DNA of 64,000 bases from Monoplex corrugatus (taxonomy: Eukaryota > Mollusca > Gastropoda > Littorinimorpha > Ranellidae), in assembly GCA_030674185.1 (NCBI GenBank), contig CM060312.1, positions 67,184,674 through 67,248,673 of the forward strand. Direction: 5' to 3'. The notes below the pieces were generated by a model. The model did no database searches and was not told the DNA's origin. It saw only the letters and a program-made list of their open reading frames with translations. This document shows positions 10,550-21,937 of this stretch, in pieces (position 1 is the stretch's first letter; every line of letters starts with the position of its first letter). The translations under genes were made by a program, and so were the position numbers.

Positions 10550-12310
10550 TGCAATGAAGCTAAGGAAACGTGGCTGAAAACAAAATGCAAAGAAATAGAA
10601 GACCAGCACAAAACGGACCCTCAGGGTATGTACAGAAGAACTGAAGAAATTGTCCACAGGAGAAATACATGCACATCAACTGGTTGCTTCAGATCGAAAG
10701 ATAGTGCGCTTATCATGGAAAAAGACAAAATATAAGACAGATGGGGAGAATACATTGGAAGACCTTTTTGAAGATGACAGAAACGAAGAACACATTAAAA
10801 GAAAGAACGTTGAAGGACAACCATAATGAAATATGAAGTTAGAGCAGCACTGAAAAAGATGAAACCAGGAAAAGCCCCATGGCCAGACAACATTACTACA
10901 GAGATGATTGAAACCCTGGAGGAATTTGGTATTGAAAAAATAAGTCCTCCTAAATGAAATTTATGACACTTAAAAAATCCCCAAAAATATGTCAAAATCA
11001 ATTTTCATTGCAATTTCAAAGAAGACAGGGGCTATAGAATGCGAACTCCATCGCACAATCAGCTTGATGAGTCATGTAACAAAAATCCTATTAAGAATGA
11101 TTATGATGAGGACAATGAATAGAATCAAAAGAGAAATAGCGGACTTGTCGAAGGTAAAGGAACTATTAATGCCATATACATCCTAAGAACTATCATAGAG
11201 AGGTCAGTCGAGATGAATAAGGATTTATATTTATGCTTGTTGTTGATTATACCAAGGCTTTCGATCGATTAAGACATGAAGAATTGATCAACCAACTAGA
11301 AAGACTCAATATTGATGGAAAAGATTTACGAATAATCAGAAATATGTATTGGGAACAAACAGCTGCAATGCGAATAGAAAACGATATAAGCTCTTTCCAA
11401 AATATCAAAACAGGAGTCAGACAGGGTTGTGTTTTGTCACCAGATCTGTTTTCACTTTACAGCGAAAACATCATGAGAAACCTAGAAAAAAGACCTGGAT
11501 TAAAGGTTGGAGGAAAAATGATAAATAACAGTCGATACGCAGATGACACCGTGCTAATTGCAGAAAATGAAAGGGACCTACAAAACCTTGTGAATATAAT
11601 AGAAATAGAAAGCAAAAGTAGGGGGTTGGAACTAAACAGCAAGAAGACTGAAGTCATGGTAATCAGTAAAAAACGAAATCCCCTCTTGCAAAATAACAGC
11701 AAACGGCACAACCTTGTGTCAGGTTGATAAGTTTAATTATCTGGCAACGATCATTTCACCAGACGGCAAATGCACATCAGAAATGGCCAGCAGAATCGGT
11801 CAAGCCAAAACAGCATTCAAGAAGATGAAAAGCATTCTTACCAACAAATGCCTATCAATTAACATCAGGAAGAGAGTTCTTGAATGTTGTATAGGAGCAA
11901 TAATGTTATACGGTTGTGAGACGTGGACAGTCAACAAGCAAAGCCAGAACAAGATTGAGGCAGCCGAGATGTGGTCTCTAAGAAGAACGTTGAGAGTTCC
12001 ACGAACAGCAAAGAAAAGAAACGAGACAGTCTTGATGGAAGCAGACACAAGAAGATCATTGATAAGGAAGATTAGGAAAAGACAGGCAACATTTATAGGT
12101 CATTTTATGAGGAAAGGAGAATTTCAGCACCTGGTCACAACAGGAAAGCTGGAGGAAAGAGAGCACTAGCTAGACCCAGGGAGAAGATATTGGATGGATT
12201 TGCAGAGTGGCTGAGGTCAGAGAGAGTGGAAGAGGTGCTTGAGGCAACAAGGTATAGAAACAGATGGAAGGCCATGATCGCCAACGCCATGTGGCAAGAC
12301 ACCTGATGAT
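10550..12310 (+). mobile_element. LINE-A, longest copy (RTE-type reverse transcriptase)
   Basis: The only plus-strand copy, and the reference for the family. Reading order: the pre-RT region (10560-10950, decayed), RT motifs YTKAFDRLRHEEL, then RQGCVLSPDLFSLYSENI, then the catalytic YADD in SRYADDTVLIAENE, then the thumb and C-terminal block RRTLRVPRTAKKRNETVLME and IGHFMRKG, ending in TGATGATGAT at 12301-12310. This order and wording are those of RTE-clade proteins. The endonuclease half is missing (5' truncation). A frame change around 11714-11727 splits the RT from the C-terminal part. Confidence 0.9.
11233..11727 (+). pseudogene. LINE-A reverse transcriptase palm fragment
   Basis: A 164-codon open segment carrying RT blocks 3 to 6: the VDYTKAFDRL aspartate, GVRQGCVLSP, and RYADDTVLI with both catalytic aspartates. 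The thumb continues in another frame at 11714-12169, so at least one indel has broken the polyprotein, and nothing upstream supplies an endonuclease. Unlike LINE-B, the catalytic site itself is unmutated. Confidence 0.85.
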
Positions 12311-12489
12311 GATAATCGATTCCAATAATTCATTTTTGTATCATATTTTTCTGTGTATATTTCCACTGTACATTCCACAATCTCTGTTGCTTTCATTCTT
12401 TCTTTTTCTGTACAATCGGGACTCATTTCTAAGTCGTGTAGGCAAGATGTATGCCAAGATACATTAACAACGCATAAAGTATAAGGCTA

Positions 12490-13020
12490 AACTAATCTTA
12501 AGTGAGACACAAATGGCACCAAGGAGAGGACGAGGGTGCACTGATGCAATCTTTACACTGAGATAACTCAGCGAAAGAACCATTGAATATGACAAAGAAA
12601 TGAACCTCGTCTTTATAGATCAAGAGAAATCTTTTCTTTTTTTTTTTTTTTTTTTTTTTGACAGGGTGAACAGAGGTCTACATGTACTGTGGGGAGTACA
12701 AGAGCTCTACAATTTCCAAGTCCATCTCCTGGACAAAATCTGAGCCATCTTCGCTAACAGTGTCAGCGCTGTTCGAACTCATGAAGGACTCACAAACCGG
12801 TTTGAGATCACATCTCGAGTGAGACAATGGTGCGTCTTATCACCCCTTTTGTTTATTGTTTAAATGAACAGCATCACCAAAGAAACAAACCCAGATCTAG
12901 AAGCATGCATTATTTGCTGACGAACAGTCCCTTGCCCGTAAGAAGGAAGAACAACTCCAAGAACACATTAACAGCTTAAATACTCAGTTGTGTGGTGATC
13001 ACGATCAATATAACATGAGA
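12490..13020 (+). pseudogene. remnant of a third LINE family (RT palm)
   Basis: The translation recovers pieces of a reverse transcriptase: GCTDAIFTLR, then NLVFIDQEK(S)FDRVNRGL, then FEITSRVRQWCVLSPLLFIV, then LQEHINSLNTQ. These are the fingers/palm motifs of a non-LTR RT different from LINE-A and LINE-B. Stops, frameshifts, a T-run insertion at 12637-12659 splitting the first catalytic block, and QW in place of QG show that it is dead. Confidence 0.75.
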
Positions 13021-13022
13021 TT

Positions 13023-13024
13023 AT

Positions 13025-13078
<54 letters not shown>

Positions 13079-13118
13079 CATCAGCATCATTATGATTATC
13101 ATCATCATCATCATCATT
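13023..13118. repeat. (CAG)n with (ATC)n flank
   Basis: About 17 uninterrupted CAG units (13025-13076) followed by CATCAT/ATTATG/ATCATC triplets. Not in a supported reading frame. Confidence 0.95.
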
Positions 13119-13464
13119 TCTTATTATTTTTCTTGTTGTTATCAATAACACTTTATCGTTTTTGTTATTATCATTTTCATTTTCATTATTATCAGAAGAG
13201 ATACATCATCAATCGTGCTGTATGCTGGGGGCAAATTGTCTAATGTTGTGCCTGTTTTGTCTTGTGTGTTACATAATCATTCACCTTTTTGATGTGTTCT
13301 GGATTGGGATTGTGTCCCCGCAATCCATGGCTTTGAACGATATTTTTTTCTCCTGAAAGCAAGAGAGAAGGTGGTGGGATAATGGGAAGACACAGGAACA
13401 GATTTTTAAAATGACTTGATTGCTTTTTGTTGAATCAGTGGCGCTGTCTTCCATGTTTTACTTT
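13119..13464. other. 3' flank of receptor 2
   Basis: AT-rich sequence with no gene. It presumably includes the 3' untranslated region of receptor 2 (minus strand). Confidence 0.5.
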
Positions 13465-16400
13465 TCATGATCGTGTTTGTGCTTTTAGTATCTGCAGTAC
13501 TCGACTTTCTTTCTCCTGTTGTCTTTTGTTCTGGACTTTATTCCACCAGTAGAACACTGGGTAAAGCGCAGAGTTGAAGGGTAATATGAAGACAGACATG
13601 ACAACTCTAACCTTAACTGGCACAGAAACACCTGATGTGGTCATCAAATTGAAGACGGAGGACAAGGACCAGCAAATCACGGATGTCACAGAAAGATTCA
13701 TCATTAGGTGTTGTAAAGAAAACAAAGACTTGTTTGTAGAATTTACTGTTATTCTGTACTTGGGTGTTGCCCTGTAAATGAGGACCTGACCAGCACCTGT
13801 CGTCACACACAGAATAAATTTGCATACCATGATAAATTGAAGTAAATCAGCGTCTTGTTTAGAATGGTGTTCACCAAACATTAGCTGATGGCATAAACCA
13901 GTCTGGCCATAAACACCCAATTGAGCTTGCCAGGGGAGAAGAGGCAGTGACGCCAACAGCAATCCAAACAACCACATCACCCCACAGAACACAGCTGCTG
14001 ACCTTTTAGTCAACCTCAAAGAGCTGGAAGGCAGATAGAGGATTATGATATGATCTAAAGCCATGAACCAGACGATGAGAACAGACACTACACTGGACAG
14101 ATGAAATATAAACCCGGCTGTTTTGCAAGCCACACTGTTTGTCCATGTGTTTTCATACAAGAGATACTTTCCATGGTACACTTCGTTCGCTATGGCAATG
14201 ATAGTGGCATGGATTCCCATACACAAGCTGGCAAACTGTAAGTTTGTGATATATGTAATGAAAGTGTTGTCCACTAACTTATCTTTTGCAACATACTGAC
14301 TGGCAAAACATAAACCATTTCCACACACTGCCAGCACACTGGCACACCAAAATGCCAGTCTGTACGTTGTTGATTGTAGCATGTGTTCACACGAAGACAG
14401 AAAAGCTTGTGGTGCAATACACAATATTTCATTTAAAAATGCAGACAGTACATATTGGCAGCACATTCTATAATTAGAGGAAAATATGGTGGTTGAACTG
14501 AGTTCCATGTACATATCCAAAGGAAACAAGTTAATTGCATTTCCTCTTAGATCCAGTTCAGTTAATCGTGGTGTTTTCTGAAAGCCTCCCGATCCTATCA
14601 CTTGTATGGCAGAAAATGATATGTTCAGAGACTTGACATGCGGAAAATTCATGAGACTTTCACTGTCAAACATTGTAAGTGAGGTTTTAGACAGGTCTAC
14701 CTTCCTCAACGCATTCTGTGTCAGGTTGGATATTTCTTTTGAAAGAGATGTCAGGGGGTTGCCTGTTAACAGAAGAATACGTAGGTTTGGGAGTGTAAGA
14801 AAAACACTGACAGAGATATTCGTAAGCCTGTTATTGCTCAGATCAACGAATTGCAAGTTGGGACTTGAAATTACAGAGAGAGACATAATAAAGCAGTATG
14901 AAAGACTGAGGTAAACAAGATAGGTGTGATTACTCAAATCAGACAGTGTCATCCCTGAGCCCACAGCGTCGAGATAACGAAGCTGAGGGAAGAGGTAAGC
15001 AGAGAATGGATGAAGACACAACAAGGAGAGACCTTGGCACATACAGTCTGCAGGACAGGTCATGTCACACAACCATTCATCATCACGCTGTGGACACTGA
15101 CCCCAGCCATCACACAGATGATCAACATGCACACACACTCTGGAATCTCGACACTGGTATAAACCTGCACAGACCGCTCTCTCACAATCGTGTTCATCCT
15201 CGTGATTGATGCAGTCGTAAAACCCATTACATCGAGTGTATACTGGTAGACAATATGGTTGTTCACCTGTACAACGATAATGTGTGTCAGGACAAGACTC
15301 GTTAACTTCCATCTTCTGATAAGTAAAGTAACCTGCTCCATCAAGGTTGATGAGAACTGGTTGGTGCACTGTCTTATTGTACAGCAATTCGTTGTCGTTG
15401 TAAGAACAGACAGCTTCATCAGAATCGTCTGGACAATCAGAATGCTGGTCACAAAGTTTATGAACTGAAACACATTGACCTTTGGCGCACTGAAACCCAC
15501 CACAAGGAGGATGTTTGCAGAATGACTCATCACTGTTATCTGGACAGTCCTGTCTGAAATCACAAACTAGAGTAAACGGCACAGTTGTAAGGTCGTCATC
15601 ATCACATGTAAACATGGCAATTCTATTTCCAAATGTATTTGACGAATGGCGATTTTGTCTGATATCATTCCCAGTTGTGCAATACAAAACAGATCTTTTC
15701 TGTCCACAGCGAATTGTAAGGTCACAAAACAAAAAGCTGTGTGTAAAATGACCAGCTGGACAGGTACTGAAAGTATTCTGTCTCTGTTCAGGTATTTTTG
15801 GGGGGTGTCGTACAGTGGCAATTGTGGCTGGTTGAGATGGGTACTCTTGGTCATTCTGAGAGTTAAATTCACAGGCAAAGTTATAATTCAATGCTAATAG
15901 TATGTCTATCTTGTATGTGTCAACTTTTATTGCTGAAGAATAACATTTTCTGCTTTGTTTGTAACTCGGAGAAAAATGTAGTAGATCACTGAAGTATACC
16001 ATGGTCTTGTCTGACCATACACAGAACTGACTGTACATATAAGGTACAAAGCACCAACCACACCTCAGACCTATACGAATAGACCAAGTACTTAAATAAC
16101 CCATGAAATCTAAACGTTTGAATATACGCATGAAATCGTCGAATTCCTCTTTGGTTTTAAGTGATACAAGATTCCTTCCAGACTTCTGGCATTGTTCTTG
16201 AGCTCGGTGAGCAGATATAGGAGAATCCCATAGAACCACCTGCACGCATTTTCCGTTTGACTTCATCCATTGCACACAGCCATCAGTTGTGGAAGGACAA
16301 TCTTTGTCTTCATTCTGTCCTTTCCTACACATCTGGAAAGTTATACAGTAAGAAAAAGCCACACTGTACCTGATATCTATAGCTGTACAATTAAATAAAC

Positions 16401-17526
16401 GAGTGACTACTTTCACAGGATCTTTTCCTTGTAAATAATATGAAAAAAATACAAACATGTAGCTGTCAGCGATAGTATTGCTGGGCGGGACTGTAAGACT
16501 GACATTTACACTTGTTGCATTGAACACATTTTCTGGTATATCTTGATTAATGCATACAGACGCTAATATACTGGGGAGTCTTTGCTGTTCTTTGTGATAG
16601 ATTCTAACATAAGCCTGGCAATGATATTCATAAGACACTCTCTTGATTCTGATTGTTACCACGTGCCCAGAAGGTACGCTGATGTATTTCCAGTAAGTTG
16701 AATATTGCAAGTTGATACCTTGAGGTATAAAGGATTTTACGTATCCAGCATGCAGTGATATGTGATATAAAAACAGGCGCTGTTTTTCTTTTTCACGAAA
16801 ACGTACTAATGCGTGGGGTTTATTGTATTGTGCGACGTACATGTGCTGTGTGCTGGAATAGAACTCAAAACGGTTTGATGTTTGACAGAATAAAGAATAA
16901 TCTGCGCGAATTTGATCTTGCATAAAACTTACAGATGAAGGTAAGCTAACATATATGTGCATAGTCGATCGCATCAATTTACATGGAGCGTAGTCTGTGT
17001 TTTTGGTATAAGCATACATATATGCAATGCGTTCTTCCGATACCTGCATGTGTAAATGACAGAAAGAGCGGGAATCATGACATTTGCCATACACAATTCC
17101 CTGGCCTGATGTAAAGCCCAGTGTTATGTTGTCACAGTCTGCCACATTATCATTGAACACTATTTCTGTGCTGTTTTGGTTGATGAAGTATTCTACACCA
17201 GGACATATACCTTTGATATCAGGTTGAATTTCTGTATTGATATTGTTCTTCTTGTAGTTGTTCCTAATGTTGTTATTCTTGCTGTTGCTGCTAAAGTTGA
17301 TATTGCTGCAATTATCATTGTTGCTGAAGTTGTTGATTAGGTATATAGTGCCGTTCTCATACTGTTCACTGTTGTTTTTTGTGCCATTGACGTTGATATC
17401 GATATCACTGTTACGTCTACCATTGGTATTTGCTACATTCTTGTTATTCGTTTCAGCGTTTCTAGCAATTGTAACTGTTATTACCATAATAGTTATTGTT
17501 GCTGGTGCTGCTATTGATATCACCAT
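13465..17526 (-). CDS. GRL101-like receptor 2: CUB-like, CTLD, LDLa, LRR, seven-helix, switch residues lost
   Basis: A paralogue of receptor 1 in one open exon of 1353 codons. I start it at the ATG at 17526, since the longer frame opens with TTG. Residue order: signal-like hydrophobic start (1-23), Asn/Ser-rich linker (25-105), a Cys-containing domain, a CUB-like domain (about 245-365), a CTLD (about 400-555), a Cys-rich stretch, a partial plus three full LDLa modules (about 649-822), LRR cap and LRRs (824-1010), Cys hinge, seven helices (1050-1330). Helix 1 Asn, helix 4 Trp and the helix 3/loop 2 cysteines are kept. The helix 2 Asp is Ser (14227-14229), DRY is DHI (14050-14055), CWxP is CWSL (13660-13671), and NPxxY is YPVFY (13561-13563). 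An intact frame with these losses suggests a ligand-binding or partner role without ordinary G-protein switching (inference). Confidence 0.9.
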   Translation of the reverse strand: MVISIAAPATITIMVITVTIARNAETNNKNVANTNGRRNSDIDINVNGTKNNSEQYENGTIYLINNFSNNDNCSNINFSSNSKNNNIRNNYKKNNINTEIQPDIKGICPGVEYFINQNSTEIVFNDNVADCDNITLGFTSGQGIVYGKCHDSRSFCHLHMQVSEERIAYMYAYTKNTDYAPCKLMRSTMHIYVSLPSSVSFMQDQIRADYSLFCQTSNRFEFYSSTQHMYVAQYNKPHALVRFREKEKQRLFLYHISLHAGYVKSFIPQGINLQYSTYWKYISVPSGHVVTIRIKRVSYEYHCQAYVRIYHKEQQRLPSILASVCINQDIPENVFNATSVNVSLTVPPSNTIADSYMFVFFSYYLQGKDPVKVVTRLFNCTAIDIRYSVAFSYCITFQMCRKGQNEDKDCPSTTDGCVQWMKSNGKCVQVVLWDSPISAHRAQEQCQKSGRNLVSLKTKEEFDDFMRIFKRLDFMGYLSTWSIRIGLRCGWCFVPYMYSQFCVWSDKTMVYFSDLLHFSPSYKQSRKCYSSAIKVDTYKIDILLALNYNFACEFNSQNDQEYPSQPATIATVRHPPKIPEQRQNTFSTCPAGHFTHSFLFCDLTIRCGQKRSVLYCTTGNDIRQNRHSSNTFGNRIAMFTCDDDDLTTVPFTLVCDFRQDCPDNSDESFCKHPPCGGFQCAKGQCVSVHKLCDQHSDCPDDSDEAVCSYNDNELLYNKTVHQPVLINLDGAGYFTYQKMEVNESCPDTHYRCTGEQPYCLPVYTRCNGFYDCINHEDEHDCERAVCAGLYQCRDSRVCVHVDHLCDGWGQCPQRDDEWLCDMTCPADCMCQGLSLLCLHPFSAYLFPQLRYLDAVGSGMTLSDLSNHTYLVYLSLSYCFIMSLSVISSPNLQFVDLSNNRLTNISVSVFLTLPNLRILLLTGNPLTSLSKEISNLTQNALRKVDLSKTSLTMFDSESLMNFPHVKSLNISFSAIQVIGSGGFQKTPRLTELDLRGNAINLFPLDMYMELSSTTIFSSNYRMCCQYVLSAFLNEILCIAPQAFLSSCEHMLQSTTYRLAFWCASVLAVCGNGLCFASQYVAKDKLVDNTFITYITNLQFASLCMGIHATIIAIANEVYHGKYLLYENTWTNSVACKTAGFIFHLSSVVSVLIVWFMALDHIIILYLPSSSLRLTKRSAAVFCGVMWLFGLLLASLPLLPWQAQLGVYGQTGLCHQLMFGEHHSKQDADLLQFIMVCKFILCVTTGAGQVLIYRATPKYRITVNSTNKSLFSLQHLMMNLSVTSVICWSLSSVFNLMTTSGVSVPVKVRVVMSVFILPFNSALYPVFYWWNKVQNKRQQEKESRVLQILKAQTRS

Positions 17527-17560
17527 TATTGTCAAAAACAATTTTGTTAACTTCAACGCT

Positions 17561-19004
17561 GTTTGTCAAATTGTTATGTTTGTCAAATTGTTATGTTTGT
17601 GTCTGCTGTCATTCGTCTGTCTGTTACTTCCACCTGCAGCCAAACGTGCACAGCATGTGACAATGAAAACAATTACTGCATATATAAGAACGAACGAAAA
17701 ACACAGCCCCAATCTGCGACTTACGCTCGTTGATCTTGAACAGAATAAAATCTTCATGATATTTAGCTGGTCACACACTCATGGCTTCTGTTTATTTGAA
17801 CAGGGATCTGAACACAGACACAACAATACGTTTCTGAGACAACAAAACATCCAACGGCAACGTCTCTGAAGCTTTTAATCCCCTGACCATTCCATTTATC
17901 TTCTTCTTGTGCGTGTGTGTCATTCTTTAATTTTTCATTCTGTAGGTTCCCATAGATCTGTTTTTTAAAACGTCTGTGCTGTGCGTCTGTTGTATACCCC
18001 TTTTTTTTATTGTCTTCAGCAGCAGCAGCAACGACAACACAACACATAAAAACTGGATATAACCGGAGATAAAGAACCTTTTCTGCTATTACGCACACAC
18101 AAGAGTGACTTCCGGTGCAAAACTTATATCTTAAGTTTTTACTTTTGTGTACACGAAATATCGCTGACTGAGTACGCAATCCCAGAAGTCAGTTAAGCAT
18201 TACTCGCTGGGATACAGTAACCCTTAGTTGTCAGACTTTACAATTTTAATTGTGTTCTCTCAATGAGCAGCACGAGCGTCAGACCTTCTCTCATTAAAGT
18301 TGTTTTACAGGTGATGTGTACGGTTAACTTATTCGTAAAGGGATGTAACTCATAGAGAACTGCCTTCTAAATCAACAGAAAACAAGTTCCTGGATTAGTA
18401 TTTAATACTTTGGCATCGTCAGCTGGCTATTTGACCTACTTCCCTGCAGACGTGCCAGCTGCCACTGACTACTTTCCCTGGAAACGTGCATTTTTAGGCC
18501 ACTTTGAATTAATTTTCACAAGCGCCCCAAATGACTAACATCAACATGTAGGGTATGGTTAGAAAGGTAATTTAATCCACTTTTAGGATATCTACAGTAT
18601 AAGGTTTGTTGAGATATGCTTTGAGGTTATTTATGCAATGAAATATCATGGTTGAGGAGCATTTCAGACAAGCATTTCATCCATTCAGCAGATGTAAACA
18701 AAACAGAAAAAAAAAACCAATTCTTCATGACTTGTATCATCTGATCAGAAGCTCAGAAAAGTACACACACACACAAAAATTCCACAATCCTGAGCGAACA
18801 GCGACATCGCGCATTCGCAGGGCGCTCCATTTTGCCTTTGTTTCATTGAAGCACGCTGTTCGAGTGACGTTGTTCTCGCGCCCGAAAAATTCTTCAAATA
18901 GACTTTTTACTCGGGAAATCAACCCACAGTATTTAGAAATGGTTACTTGATACTATAATAGAGATTGTTACCCTTAGACCGTAACTGGCTTCACGTAGGA
19001 ATTT
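17561..19004. other. 5' flank of receptor 2, non-coding
   Basis: No gene recognised. A TATATAAG lies at 17681-17688 but is oriented on the plus strand; read on the minus strand it is only TTATATATG, about 160 bases before the receptor 2 ATG, so I do not call it a promoter. A (GCA)n scrap lies near 18019. Confidence 0.45.
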
Positions 19005-19011
19005 TCTAACG

Positions 19012-19104
19012 CAAGACGCTAGAATCCTAGCGTTACGTTGTCAGCGGCGAGCTTGCTGAACGCCTGCGGTTCTCCGCGAGAACGCTAGCGGGCTAGCGTT
19101 ACGA
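19012..19104. repeat. paired hairpins with a repeated CTAGCGTTACG motif
   Basis: Two inverted repeats about 60 bases apart: ACGCTAG-AATC-CTAGCGT (19016-19033) and AACGCTAGC-GG-GCTAGCGTT (19081-19100), the second a perfect 9-bp stem. Both are followed by TACG(T/A)TGT. The intervening sequence is GC-rich, unlike the AT-rich flanks. It could be a non-autonomous DNA element end or a structured site; neither is proven. Confidence 0.7.
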
Positions 19105-19863
19105 TGTGAAAAAGTTAACTTTCATTTACAATACACGCATTATACCTTCCCAAAAATGTTGCTGAACATTACTAATTGCAAAATCATCATGTCATCATAT
19201 AGTTCCAGCAAACTGTCCCTGATTAAAGAAGATAAAAATAACAAACATACTTTGCAAGCAAAAGAAAACATCTATATGTGCAGATAACAAATATACGTCC
19301 AAAAGACCACCGCATGTGAACAAAACCCCATGACCACGTCAAAAACTTTATTGTTTCATTCAACAGGCTGGCACTTGAAGCACCGTTCAAGGTTTAGTAG
19401 ACAGATGATTGGGGTGAATGAAAAATGTCCTATTCAATGTGGAAACGAAATGGTAGATTTCTTGCGTCCTTTTGAAATACAGCTTGATTTTTCTTTTCGT
19501 TTCATTAAGTTTAACGTAAGGTACAAACTGTGTTTATGTCATTCACATGGTAATGATTGAATTCAATAGTTATGTTCTTTCAGCATTTGAGAAAGTGTTT
19601 GAAGTATACTTTGTTTATTCTTTTATGATCATGAAACTGAAATACACGTATTAATTTTATTTCTGTCATATTTGAAGACACTTTGATATTATTATCGACG
19701 TGTTACTGTACGCGCCTGTAGAAAATAATTATCGGTATAACATGAGCTCACGTTTGAGTATATGTTTTGTTATGAAAGTTAAAAAGTACTTCTATGCAAG
19801 AAAGAAAAAGGAAATTGAGCTTGTTATCTGTTTCACTTTTTGAGATCAATTCATAGCGACAGG
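19105..19863. other. AT-rich non-coding stretch
   Basis: Nothing recognised on either strand. Confidence 0.45.
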
Positions 19864-19875
19864 ATGTGTGTGTGG

Positions 19876-19934
<59 letters not shown>

Positions 19935-20202
19935 TGTGTTCGTGTTGTGTTCGTGTGGTGTGTGTGTGTGTGTCTGTTTGTCTGTGTCTGTGTGTGTGTT
20001 AGTGTGTGTGTATGTGTGTGTATGTCTCTGTGTGTGTGTTCGTGTGTGTGTTCGTGTGTGTATGTGTGTGTGTTTGTGTGCGTGTGTGTTCGTGTGTGTG
20101 TGTGTGTGTGTGTGTGTTTGTTGTTGTGTGGTGTGTGTGTGTGTGTGTGTTCGTGTGTGTGTGTTGTGTGTGTGTGGTGTGTTCGTGTGTGTGTTCGCGT
20201 GT

Positions 20203-20246
<44 letters not shown>

Positions 20247-20260
20247 GTTCGTGTTTCCGT

Positions 20261-20297
<37 letters not shown>

Positions 20298-20330
20298 TGT
20301 TGTGTGTGTGTGTGCGTGTCCATCTATGTA
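19864..20330. repeat. (TG)n tract with TTCG/TCTG interruptions
   Basis: About 470 bases of TG dinucleotides. All six frames stay open for long stretches because of the repeat; none is a gene. Confidence 0.95.
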
Positions 20331-20569
20331 TATGTTTATTTGTCTGTCTGTGTAAGTGTATGTGACAAAAATATGTGGACACGAGTTTTGTTTTGGACTC
20401 CTTATAGACAGATCTCTTTACAAACGTGGCCGAATGGTGTGAACTCTAGAGAGGTCGCGAAAGTGTACGTTTGACAGATAAGACACTCAGGTCAACGTTG
20501 CACAGACCAACAATGGTGCCTAAAATCAGCACTTTTTGAGGAAGGCGTGTGATTGGCTTTCAAACACAA

Positions 20570-21930
20570 CTTAATGTATTGTATGATTGTGAGAAATCCT
20601 TCGGGTTAACTGTCAGTTGAATAAAATCAAAATTGTAGTTTTCCGTAATGGTGGTTTCGTTATACTGTCAAAGAGAAATAGTATTTTGCAGATTATCCAT
20701 TGCAGATTGTAAATATGTACGAGAGTTTGGGTGTTTCTTTGTCATCCAGGTTGTCTTTTGTTCACACCGTGAATGACTTTGCAGATCGTGTCAGAAAAGG
20801 GGTATTAGCTGTTGTAAAATTGCTCTAGTCAGTTGGTGAATACTCTAGCAGAGTATTCTTTAAATTGTTTGATACTCAGATCCAACCCATTCTAATTTAC
20901 GGTTCTAAAACTTAGGGTTATCTGCTAACCAAGAATACATTGAAAGGACATATTTGTTTGCTATCAAGAAATTTCTTGGTGTTAGTCCAAAAACTCCAAT
21001 GCGCTTAATCTATGGAGAAATTGGCAGATACCAATTACATGTTAGTACTTTTATTTACGATCATAAAGTTCTGGCTCAGGCTTACCACCTTAAAAGATGA
21101 CAAACTTCCCAAAAGAGCATACATTATGTTATTAGACTTACAGACTCAGAGCTACAACACATGGACTTGTAAAGTCCACAACGTTCTTTACGAGTTTGGT
21201 TTTAGTATAGTTTGGGAAACACAAAGTGCTGGCAATGTTAAAACATTTATTTGATGAACTGAGACAAAGACTCGTTGATTGTTTTATTCAAGACTGGCAT
21301 TCTTCTCTCGACAACCATGAAGTCTATTATGTTTATTCGCATTTTAGTTGAGAGTTGTCTTATGTTTATACCTTCGTCAAATTCAAAATGTAAAATGAAG
21401 TAAATGTGTACTACAGTAAGACTAGGAATGTCATCTTTGAATTGTCATTTTTTACCACACAAAACAACACGGATAAGACGGGAAGTCATAACTGTCCATT
21501 TTATGAAGATAGCATTGAAACATATTCATTTCGTGCTGATCTGCTCTAGATATGAAGCTCTGAGAGCTAAATTAATTTCTATGAAGTTTTACCAACATCT
21601 GTCAGTGTTTAGGTTTACGTTGTTAATGGCATGTATCAACAAAACAGCAAAGAAAAAAACTTGTGCTATTCATTTTAAGGCATTGGACTAATGAAAATCT
21701 CATATTGATAGCTAATTATGGCTACATGTACTTGCTTGATTGATTTGTTTTCTTTCCTGCACCTCTATTGCAATATTCATTTTTAAAAATTTGGACTTAA
21801 GAGAATCTTATGTTGATAGCTAATTATAAAAACATGCACTTACTTGATTACTTTCTTTCCTTTTCTTCAACCCTATTGTAATGGGCCAGAGGCATTTTCG
21901 GTAAAAAAAATCGTTTTGACTTTTTGGGGG
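20570..21930 (+). pseudogene. LINE remnant, C-terminal part and 3' UTR (fourth family)
   Basis: Frame-shifted translation recovers the post-RT region of a LINE common in aquatic invertebrates: FKLFDTQIQPILIYGSKT, then KKFLGVSPKTPMRLIYGEIG-like text, then RLPKRAY..LLDLQTQSYNTW, then VLYEFGFSIVWETQSAG, then CPFYEDSIETYSF-like and FRFTLLMACINKT. The 3' end holds GTAATGGGCCAGAGGC (about 21879). Stops and shifts show decay. A stretch of the 3' region is duplicated (about 21685-21757 and 21790-21858). Confidence 0.7.
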
Positions 21931-21934
21931 ACTA

Positions 21935-21937
<3 letters not shown>

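Noticed and set aside
17681..17688. TATATAAG as a promoter of receptor 2
   Set aside because: The good match is on the plus strand, opposite to the gene.
19748..20382. Long frames of His/Thr or Val/Cys repeats
   Set aside because: They come from a (TG)n microsatellite that is open in several frames on both strands. The same applies to 28074-28836, 30211-30809, 33559-34175, 44337-44958, 55008-55829 and 56070-56532.
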